Positions 57,786 to 64,000 of a DNA stretch of 64,000 nucleotides are shown here, piece after piece. The notes under the pieces were generated by a model. That model did not search any database. It had not been told where the DNA came from and was given only the letters and a program-made list of their open reading frames with translations. A program made the position numbers and the translations under genes. This DNA is from Helicobacter felistomachi (GTDB lineage Bacteria; Campylobacterota; Campylobacteria; Campylobacterales; Helicobacteraceae). Where the stretch lies: positions 496,001 through 560,000 of the forward strand of contig NZ_AP028022.1 of assembly GCF_030296895.1 (NCBI RefSeq), in the 5' to 3' direction. How positions within the stretch are numbered: position 1 is the first letter of the stretch; every line of letters begins with the position of its first letter.

Positions 57786-60445
57786 TAACGTTCCTCAACC
57801 ACAATTGTGCCGTTTTTCACAACAAACTCAAGGCTTTTACCTGCCAAATGCAGGGTGTCCGTTTCTAAAAGAAACGCCGCTAACTTGTCTTCCACTTCCT
57901 CATACAACGCCCTTTTGAGCGGACGCGCCCCATAAATGGGGTCAAACCCGCTTTGGGCAATGTGCTCTCTTGCCTGAGCACTTAGGCTAATATGAATCTC
58001 TTTTTCCTTGAGCCGATCGGCAATTTGGGCAAAGAGCAAATCTACAATCTGTACGATACTTGCCATTTCTAGGGGGTTGAAGATCACAATGTCATCCAAG
58101 CGGTTTAAAAACTCGGGCTTAAAATACACTCTTAGCGCCTCTTGCACCACCTGTTGCAGGTCGTAAGCCTCGCCCAGCTCTAAAATGCCCTCACTCTCCA
58201 CGCCATTCGCCCTGAGTGCCTCTTGTTGCTCTTTCTTTTTGGTGTGCGCGCTCTGTTGCTCTAAAATTTTATCGCTGGCAATGTTGCTCGTGAGGATAAT
58301 GATGGTGTTTTTAAAATCCACCACCACGCCCTTATTGTCGGTCAGTCGCCCCTCATCGAGCACTTGCAAGAGCATGTTAAACACTTCTGGGTGCGCTTTT
58401 TCAATCTCGTCAAAGAGCAACACGCTATAAGGACTGCGGCGCACCGCTTCGGTGAGTTGCCCGCCCTCTTCATAGCCCACATACCCGGGGGGCGCGCCCA
58501 CTAAACGGCTGGCCGCGTGTTTTTCCATGTATTCGCTCATATCCAAACGGATTAAATTTTTTTGGCTGTCGAACAAAAACTTAGCTAGAGTCTTGGCACT
58601 CTCGGTCTTGCCTACCCCCGTAGGCCCTAAGAATAAAAAGCTGCCGATGGGCTTGTTAGGGTCGCTAAGCCCCGCTTTGTTGCGCTTGATCGCCCTTGCA
58701 ATGGCTTTAATCGCATTTGCTTGCCCCACCACGCTTTTAGACAATTCTTGTTCGATGTGTAAAATCTTTTCCTTTTCCTCTTGTAACATTTTGGACACAG
58801 GGATTTGCGTCCATTGGCTCACCACCCGCGCAATGCCTTCTTTGGTAACCGCCGACTCCAACAGGCTGCCATTGGCTTGCATTTGGGCGAGCTTTTGCTC
58901 CAAAGCCGCCACTTCCTTTTCTAGGGTGGGGATTTTGTCGTAGTCGATCTCGGCGGCTTTCCTAAAGTTCGCCTGCTGCTTGGCTAAGAGCGACTCGCGT
59001 TTTAAGCCCTCAATGCTGTTCTTGCTCGCGGCAATGTCCTTAAAGACTTTTTGTTCATTGCCAAATTGCACCTCTAGGCGTTGTCTTTCCTCTAGGGCGT
59101 TTTGCAATTCCTTTTCCACCACTTTAAGCCTCTCAGCATTTGCGCTGCTCTCCTCCATTAAAAGGGCTTGCTTTTCCACCTTTAATTGTTGGATTAATCT
59201 CTTCGTGTGGGCTAGGGCGTAGGGCTCGGATTCGATTTGCATTTTCAGTGCCGCCGCCGCCTCGTCGATCAAGTCGATCGCCTTGTCGGGCAAAAAGCGA
59301 TCGGGGATATAGCGGCTAGAGAGTTTGGCGCTCGCCACGAGAGCACTGTCGGTGATGCTGACATTGTGGTGTGCCTCCAAAGTTTCTTTAAGCCCCCTTA
59401 GAATTTGTAAGGTTTCGTTGATGCTGGGCTCATTTAAGGGGATGGGCTGGAAGCGCCTTGTAAGCGCGCTGTCCTTTTCAAAATATTTTCTATACTCTTT
59501 GAGCGTGGTCGCCCCGATGGTGTGTAACTCACCCCGCGCCAAAGCGGGCTTTAAAATGTTGGCCGCGTCCATGCTCCCCTCGCTTGCGCCCGCCCCCACT
59601 AAAGTGTGGATTTCATCGATGAATAAAATCACATTACCCGCTTTTTTGACCTCTTCGACCACCTTTTTTAAACGTTCTTCAAACTCCCCCCGATACTTCG
59701 CCCCCGCAATGAGCATCCCCATGTCTAAGACCACCACCCGTTTGTGTTGCAAGGATAGGGGGACTTCCTTTTTAGCGATTCTTTGCGCTAGCCCCTCCAC
59801 CACCGCGGTTTTACCCACCCCCGGCTCGCCGAGCAAAATGGGGTTGTTCTTGCTCTTTCTAATTAAAATCTGCATCATGCGCAAAATCTCTTCATCACGC
59901 CCAATCACAGGGTCTAGAGCATTGTCAGTGGCTTTAGCGGTCAAATCAATCCCATAGGTTTCAAGGGCTTCTAGGGTGGCATCATCGCCTGGCTGCTCGA
60001 TCTTTGCCCCCTTACGCAAACTCTCAAAGGTCTTAACGAGCTCACGCACATCGACAAATTTGCCAAAGTGGTTTTTAAACAGCTCTTGGTTGGCCTCTAT
60101 AAAAGTGTCGATCGCCACATAACTATCCCCCCTTTGCACGGCAAGCCCTAGGCCTGCGTGTAGTGCGTCTAACAGAGCCTTGCTCACGCCTAAACCCTGG
60201 GCACTCACGCTCGAACTTTTGGGCAATTTGTCGACTAAACTGCGGGCCTCTAGCTCTAGGGGGGACTTCTCCACACCCATTTTTAAGAGGGCTTGGCTTA
60301 AGAGCGAGTGGGTGTTGGCCAGCAGTGCCCAAAACAAATGGATCGGCTCAATCTCGGGATTTTTAGCGTGCAGGGCTAAAGAGAGGGCTTGATCTAAACT
60401 CTCTTTTAAATGGTTGGTGAGTTTTTCAAAAACACTAGCGGGCAT
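57785..60445 (-). CDS. clpB: ClpB disaggregase (AAA+ chaperone)
   Basis: An 886-residue HSP100: N-terminal Clp repeat domain (about residues 1-150), first AAA+ module with Walker A GEPGVGKT, coiled-coil middle domain (about 410-530, rich in K, E and Q), and second AAA+ module with GPTGVGKT and ending in a [19 protein letters not shown] C-domain. It extracts proteins from aggregates with DnaK. The ATG at 60445 gives the expected [10 protein letters not shown]-terminus; AAGGA lies a little upstream. Its minus-strand -10 TATAAT is at 60483-60488. I did not see an HspR (HAIR) or HrcA (CIRCE) repeat in the 136-base upstream gap. Confidence 0.95.
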   Translation of the reverse strand: MPASVFEKLTNHLKESLDQALSLALHAKNPEIEPIHLFWALLANTHSLLSQALLKMGVEKSPLELEARSLVDKLPKSSSVSAQGLGVSKALLDALHAGLGLAVQRGDSYVAIDTFIEANQELFKNHFGKFVDVRELVKTFESLRKGAKIEQPGDDATLEALETYGIDLTAKATDNALDPVIGRDEEILRMMQILIRKSKNNPILLGEPGVGKTAVVEGLAQRIAKKEVPLSLQHKRVVVLDMGMLIAGAKYRGEFEERLKKVVEEVKKAGNVILFIDEIHTLVGAGASEGSMDAANILKPALARGELHTIGATTLKEYRKYFEKDSALTRRFQPIPLNEPSINETLQILRGLKETLEAHHNVSITDSALVASAKLSSRYIPDRFLPDKAIDLIDEAAAALKMQIESEPYALAHTKRLIQQLKVEKQALLMEESSANAERLKVVEKELQNALEERQRLEVQFGNEQKVFKDIAASKNSIEGLKRESLLAKQQANFRKAAEIDYDKIPTLEKEVAALEQKLAQMQANGSLLESAVTKEGIARVVSQWTQIPVSKMLQEEKEKILHIEQELSKSVVGQANAIKAIARAIKRNKAGLSDPNKPIGSFLFLGPTGVGKTESAKTLAKFLFDSQKNLIRLDMSEYMEKHAASRLVGAPPGYVGYEEGGQLTEAVRRSPYSVLLFDEIEKAHPEVFNMLLQVLDEGRLTDNKGVVVDFKNTIIILTSNIASDKILEQQSAHTKKKEQQEALRANGVESEGILELGEAYDLQQVVQEALRVYFKPEFLNRLDDIVIFNPLEMASIVQIVDLLFAQIADRLKEKEIHISLSAQAREHIAQSGFDPIYGARPLKRALYEEVEDKLAAFLLETDTLHLAGKSLEFVVKNGTIVVEER

Positions 60446-60482
60446 GTCTGTCTTTCCTTTTAAACTTAAATTCAAACGGGGT

Positions 60483-60488
60483 ATTATA
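60483..60488 (-). promoter_or_regulatory. -10 box for clpB
   Basis: The minus strand reads GCGTTATAATACCCC. TATAAT lies about 38 bases before the clpB ATG in a divergent intergenic region. No heat-shock operator of known type is apparent around it. Confidence 0.55.
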
Positions 60489-60544
60489 ACGCCCTTGTGT
60501 AATTTTACGCCCAAAACTTAATCTTGCTCTTAGCCCCACTGCAC

Positions 60545-60550
60545 TATACT
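60545..60550 (+). promoter_or_regulatory. -10 box for the SurA-like gene operon
   Basis: GCACTATACTTGCC carries TATACT on the plus strand, 32-47 bases ahead of the possible TTG/GTG starts of the SurA-like gene. It would serve the whole surA-like to aroC run. Confidence 0.4.
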
Positions 60551-60581
60551 TGCCCTATCATAAAAAAACAAAGAGAAAAAT

Positions 60582-61670
60582 TTGACCTCTGTGCACGTGA
60601 ATAGCAGTCTTGAATTTTTAAAACGGGTTTTTATTTGTCTATGTCTTGTCTTTTTAAACGCACATGCCGACTCTGGCTCTAATGTGGAGTCAGTAACGGG
60701 CAGGGGGGTTGGCGGTGCTAAACACAACGCCAAAAGCCTAGATGAACAGATTAAAAAAGCTCTTAAAAAACCCGGTCAAGCCACACAAGCTGCCCCCAAA
60801 ACCCTCGAAGAGCAAAAACAACCAGAAACATCCAAATCCGTCCAGCCCTTTAAAAAAATCCCTCCTGAGGATTTGGTCGAAGAGCGCAAAGACGGCATTG
60901 TGGGTGGGATCGCCGTAACGGTAAACAACGACCCGATCACGCTTTATCAAATTGAAACGCTAGAAAAAGAAAACCACATGAATCGGCAACAGGCGATCAA
61001 CTCCCTCATTATCCAGCGCATCCAAGCCCAAGAGATCAAACGCTTGAAGATCGACATTGAGGACGATAAAATCGATGCCCAAATTGAAGAGATCGCCAAG
61101 CACAATGGCATGGGTGTGAATGATTTTATGCGCACTCTAGCCAATGAGGGGATCGACCCCATACATTATAGAAAACAGCTTAAAAAACAGCTAGAAACTA
61201 GAGAGCTTTTGCGCAACATCTTGCTGTTTAATGTCAACACGAATAGCGAAACCAAAATGCGTGAGTACTACAACGCCCACAGAGAGGAATTTAGCGTGCC
61301 TAGCGAGATTATGACCACCCGCTACACCGCCAAAGACACCAAAGTCTTGACGCAAGCCCTAGAGAATAGGAACATTGAAATCCCCGGAGTGTCTAAGAGT
61401 GAGGAAAAGATCAACTTAAAATCCTTAAACCCCCAAATCGCCCAAATGTTCTTATCCACCAAAGAACACACCTTCACGCCCATTCTCAATGCGGGCGGGG
61501 GCAATTATGTGTCCTTTTACATCCAGCAAAAACTCGGCAAAGAGGAGGTGTCTTTCAGCCAAGCTCGTGGTTTTATTGCCAATAAGTTGATTGAGGAGCA
61601 ACAGGACAAAATCCTTGCCGAATATTATGAAAAATTACGCGTCAAAGCCAAGATTAAATTTTTGCGCTAG
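60582..61670 (+). CDS. SurA-N domain periplasmic chaperone / peptidyl-prolyl isomerase-like protein
   Basis: A 362-residue exported protein: signal peptide (LEFLKRVFICLCLVFLNAHA), an unstructured lysine- and glutamine-rich linker (about residues 40-105), and a SurA_N-type chaperone domain (about 110-235, GIAVTVNNDPITLYQIETLE and the helices after it). The remaining part is a shortened, divergent rotamase-like domain (about 250-345). It probably helps outer-membrane proteins fold. The start is uncertain: TTG 60582, GTG 60591 or GTG 60597 all retain the signal peptide. It heads the order HP0659-HP0663 of H. pylori. Confidence 0.8.
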   Translation: MTSVHVNSSLEFLKRVFICLCLVFLNAHADSGSNVESVTGRGVGGAKHNAKSLDEQIKKALKKPGQATQAAPKTLEEQKQPETSKSVQPFKKIPPEDLVEERKDGIVGGIAVTVNNDPITLYQIETLEKENHMNRQQAINSLIIQRIQAQEIKRLKIDIEDDKIDAQIEEIAKHNGMGVNDFMRTLANEGIDPIHYRKQLKKQLETRELLRNILLFNVNTNSETKMREYYNAHREEFSVPSEIMTTRYTAKDTKVLTQALENRNIEIPGVSKSEEKINLKSLNPQIAQMFLSTKEHTFTPILNAGGGNYVSFYIQQKLGKEEVSFSQARGFIANKLIEEQQDKILAEYYEKLRVKAKIKFLR

Positions 61671-61682
61671 GGCTTATGGGCT

Positions 61683-62732
61683 GTGGAGCAATTAGCCTTT
61701 ATCTACAAGGATTCGCTCTTCAGTGTCGCCATTTTGGCGTTCATCATCGGCGGGGTGATTTTAATCGACCATTTGCGCTCCACCCTCGCCCACAGGCGCA
61801 ATTTAAGAGCCCTAAATGCGCTGTCGCACTCTTACGCCCAAGTCGAACTTGCCTTTGAGGTACAACAACTCTTGCAAAAAGAGCAGGAAAACCCTCTGGA
61901 GGTGCTGGGCTTTAAAACTTGGCTCTTTCTTGCCAAACACTACGCCAAACATGGCAGCAGCGAGCAGGCAATTAAAATTTACCTAGCCCTGTTGCCTAAA
62001 TACCAAAATGAGCGCATCGCTTTGCTTGAGAGCTTAGCAAAGGCGTACATTGACCTAGGCTATGTGCAAAAGGCCAGGGACATTTTAACCGAGGTGTTGC
62101 GTATCGACCCACGCAACACCCACGCCTTGCACTCAATGGTGCAAGTCTACGAAACCATGTGTGAACCGCAAAAAGCCCTAGAAACTTTGGAGTGTTTGGA
62201 CGCTTTGGGCGAAAGCGGCTTGTTAGACAATTACCACTACCTACAAATGCAAATCCTCATGCAAGAAGATTTGGGGCTCAAAGATCAAAGCAGGGCGATT
62301 TTAAAGCTAGGCAAGGAGCAGAGCAAGCTTTATAAAAGTGCCTTAAAGCATTTAAAGACTCACCACAAAGCCCTTTTTTTGCAAGAAATCGCTGAGACGA
62401 CAGAGGGCAAGGCGTTGGTGGATTTGCTTTGGGACATTGAAGAGGACGAAATTGCCCCTTATTTAACCGAGTTGCACCCCAGTGTGTTGGAGACGTTCAT
62501 TGCAAAGGGCTACACTAGGGGGCGGTGTGAAACCTTGGAGCTAGAGGTGTTTCGCACCTTGCACGCCGATTACCACTTGGATTTAAACTTCAGCTACCAG
62601 TGCATGGCGTGTAAGAGTGTGTCGCCCTTTGAGAGCTACCGCTGTTTGGTGTGCGCTAAAATCGGGCCCAAAGAGGTGGTTTTAAGTCTAGATAAGCACA
62701 CCAGCGACCACAAGGCGAGCAATTTAAACTAG
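61683..62732 (+). CDS. LapB/YciM-like TPR protein with C-terminal zinc ribbon
   Basis: A 349-residue protein anchored by one N-terminal membrane helix (about residues 12-32), followed by TPR repeats (about 65-215; AKAYIDLGYVQKARDILTEVL) and a C-terminal rubredoxin-like ribbon with two CxxC pairs (YQCMACKSVSP and YRCLVCAKIGP). This is the layout of E. coli LapB, which adjusts lipopolysaccharide synthesis by steering LpxC to FtsH; whether that role exists in Helicobacter is unknown. It starts with GTG 12 bases after the SurA-like gene and corresponds to HP0660. Confidence 0.8.
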   Translation: MEQLAFIYKDSLFSVAILAFIIGGVILIDHLRSTLAHRRNLRALNALSHSYAQVELAFEVQQLLQKEQENPLEVLGFKTWLFLAKHYAKHGSSEQAIKIYLALLPKYQNERIALLESLAKAYIDLGYVQKARDILTEVLRIDPRNTHALHSMVQVYETMCEPQKALETLECLDALGESGLLDNYHYLQMQILMQEDLGLKDQSRAILKLGKEQSKLYKSALKHLKTHHKALFLQEIAETTEGKALVDLLWDIEEDEIAPYLTELHPSVLETFIAKGYTRGRCETLELEVFRTLHADYHLDLNFSYQCMACKSVSPFESYRCLVCAKIGPKEVVLSLDKHTSDHKASNLN

Positions 62733-62740
62733 GAGGCTTC

Positions 62741-63178
62741 ATGAAAAGCATTGAGATTTTTTGCGATGGGTCGGCTTTAGGCAATCCGGGCTATGGGGGG
62801 TATTGCTCCATTCTGCGCTACAAGGGCGTGGAGAAAATCATTAAAGGTGGGGAGCTTTACACCACGAACAACCGCATGGAGCTCACCGCTGTCATAGAAG
62901 CGCTCAAAGTCCTAAAAGAGCCATGCAACATACACCTTTACAGCGATTCCATCTATGTCTGTCGGGGCATTAGCGAGTGGCTGAAAACATGGATAGCAAA
63001 AAAGTTTGTCAAAGTGAAAAATGTAGACCTGTGGCAAGAGTTTTTAAAGTTTAAAGGCGCACACACCATCACCACGCATTGGATCAAGGGACATGACGGA
63101 CACGCCGAAAACGAGCGTTGCGATAAACTCGCCAAAGAAGAAGCCCTAAGCTACAAACAAAAGGCTCAAACGTGCTGA
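62741..63178 (+). CDS. rnhA: Ribonuclease HI
   Basis: A 145-residue RNase HI with all catalytic acids: FCDGSALGNPG (first Asp), NNRMELTAVIEAL (Glu), YSDSIYVC (second Asp) and GHDGHAENERCDKLA (catalytic His and last Asp). It degrades RNA in RNA-DNA hybrids. AGGAGG precedes the ATG. It overlaps rnc by seven bases. The window therefore has both RNase H types (rnhB at 50 kb). Confidence 0.95.
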   Translation: MKSIEIFCDGSALGNPGYGGYCSILRYKGVEKIIKGGELYTTNNRMELTAVIEALKVLKEPCNIHLYSDSIYVCRGISEWLKTWIAKKFVKVKNVDLWQEFLKFKGAHTITTHWIKGHDGHAENERCDKLAKEEALSYKQKAQTC

Positions 63179-63840
63179 AGTTTGCAAACCTCAACTACCA
63201 CTTCAAGGACGAGGGCTTGTTGCAACAAGCCCTGACCCACAGAAGTACGCAATCGCCCACAAATAACGAAAGGCTAGAGTTTTTAGGCGATGCCGTCTTG
63301 GATTTAGCGGTGGCTGAGATCCTTTTCGAGCGCTTTAAAGACCTGCAAGAGGGGGACTTGTCTAAAATACGCGCATCTTTAGTCAATGAAAAGGCGTTTT
63401 ATCAATTGGCTCTGCTCTTAGACTTGCAAAAACACATTGTCGTTTCGTCCGCTGAAGCGCACAACCATGGGCAGCGCAAGCCCTCCATCCTCTCAAGTGC
63501 CTTTGAGGCTTTAATGGGGGTGGTTTATTTAGAAAGTGGGTTAGAAGTGGTGAAGGCCTTAATGCAGGATTTATTGGATTTAGCCTACCCGGATTTATCC
63601 TTGCAAGCCCTTTTCACAGATTATAAAAGTGCCCTGCAAGAGCTCACCCAAGAACGTTTTAAAACCATCCCCACCTACACCTTAAAGAGCGAGAGCGGAC
63701 CCGATCACGCCAAACAATTTGAGATGCAAATTTTCATTTTAGACAAGTTGTACGCCACCTGTACGGCTAAGAGCAAGAAAGAGGCGCAACAACTCTGCGC
63801 TAAAGAGGCACTCACACAGCTTACGGGGGGCATTAAGTGA
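63172..63840 (+). CDS. rnc: Ribonuclease III
   Basis: A 222-residue double-stranded-RNA endonuclease. The signature [17 protein letters not shown] (about residues 31-47) contains the active-site acids, and a dsRNA-binding domain occupies about 150-222 ([26 protein letters not shown]). It processes rRNA precursors and other structured RNAs. GTG start, overlapping rnhA. Its stop overlaps the aroC start by four bases. Confidence 0.95.
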   Translation: MLKFANLNYHFKDEGLLQQALTHRSTQSPTNNERLEFLGDAVLDLAVAEILFERFKDLQEGDLSKIRASLVNEKAFYQLALLLDLQKHIVVSSAEAHNHGQRKPSILSSAFEALMGVVYLESGLEVVKALMQDLLDLAYPDLSLQALFTDYKSALQELTQERFKTIPTYTLKSESGPDHAKQFEMQIFILDKLYATCTAKSKKEAQQLCAKEALTQLTGGIK

Positions 63841-64000
63841 ACACGCTTGGGCGGTGCTTGCGCTTAAGCACCTTTGGCGAGTCGCACGGAGTACTGATTG
63901 GGGGCGTTTTAGAGGGCGTGCCCGCAGGACTCAAAATTGATTTAGAGTTTTTGCAAGCTGAGGTGAATCGGCGCAAGAGCACAAACGCCTACACCACGCC
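63837..64000 (+). CDS. aroC: Chorismate synthase, 5' part (cut by window end)
   Basis: About 54 codons are visible from a GTG start overlapping the rnc stop (GTGA). The sequence LSTFGESHG with the following [10 protein letters not shown] and [10 protein letters not shown] is the AroC N-terminal signature, with the flavin-binding FGESHG. The enzyme converts 5-enolpyruvylshikimate-3-phosphate to chorismate, the precursor used by TrpE elsewhere in this window. It corresponds to HP0663. Confidence 0.9.
   Translation, partial: MNTLGRCLRLSTFGESHGVLIGGVLEGVPAGLKIDLEFLQAEVNRRKSTNAYTT

Noticed and set aside
59325-59957. Long plus-strand open frame (210 codons) inside clpB
   Set aside because: It is opposite the conserved AAA+ module and shows no family features; a shadow of clpB.
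60446-60581. HspR (HAIR) or CIRCE heat-shock operator ahead of clpB
   Set aside because: No inverted repeat of either type was seen in the gap.

Overview
The window is a dense stretch of chromosome from a gastric Helicobacter. Gene order can be followed in blocks that match Helicobacter pylori: ccsBA-dsbC-hemH; ubiD-yggS-serA-rpsA; fmt-birA-atp operon-tol/pal-slyD; ligA-cheV-aspS-adk-ppa; hefABC; gap-pgk-corA; surA-like-TPR-rnhA-rnc-aroC. The blocks are shuffled relative to H. pylori, and the DNA looks richer in G and C than H. pylori. Together these suggest a non-pylori gastric species (H. felis / H. bizzozeronii / H. heilmannii group). That placement is inference from gene order and composition; no 16S gene is present.

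Layout. 1-3.3 kb, minus strand: cytochrome c maturation and haem synthesis (ccsBA, dsbC-like, hemH). 3.4-4.8 kb: gatB. 4.8-14.2 kb, minus strand: an orphan VirB8-like gene, pirin, prpD-like, yggS, ubiD, serA, a small membrane protein, rpsA. 14.2-17.5 kb: a glycosyltransferase and two envelope (lipo)proteins. 17.5-29.9 kb, plus strand: SRP RNA, fmt, birA, the complete F1Fo ATP synthase operon, the Tol-Pal operon and slyD. 30-38.2 kb: ligA (minus), then cheV, aspS, adk, ppa, trpE, trpG (plus). 38.2-44.4 kb, minus strand: an outer-membrane protein, the HefABC efflux system, tRNA-Arg and HU. 44.5-47.8 kb: gap, pgk, corA. 47.8-51.6 kb: a three-gene ygiBC-like operon, rnhB and a TauE/SafE permease. 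51.6-54.3 kb: rodA, tRNA-Met, rpe, a dnaQ-like exonuclease. 54.3-60.4 kb, minus strand: two tandem chemoreceptors and clpB. 60.6-64 kb: surA-like gene, TPR/zinc-ribbon gene, rnhA, rnc and the start of aroC.

The most striking feature is a high density of reading-frame breaks. Nine genes contain at least ten frameshifts (hemH, glycosyltransferase, tolA-like, pal, ligA, glutathionylspermidine-synthase-like, UPF0323 lipoprotein, TauE/SafE, second chemoreceptor with two). Several lie in G/C runs. Because ligA and pal are normally essential or important, many of these may be base-calling indels. The G10 run in the TauE/SafE gene sits exactly where a Helicobacter phase-variable tract would, and is the best candidate for a real switch.

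No CRISPR array, insertion sequence, prophage or rRNA operon is visible, and no stretch longer than about 190 bases lacks an assigned gene or RNA. I saw no convincing wholly new system. The best leads are the orphan VirB8 gene, the birA-atp junction without parAB, the G10 tract, and the rodA/tRNA-Met overlap.
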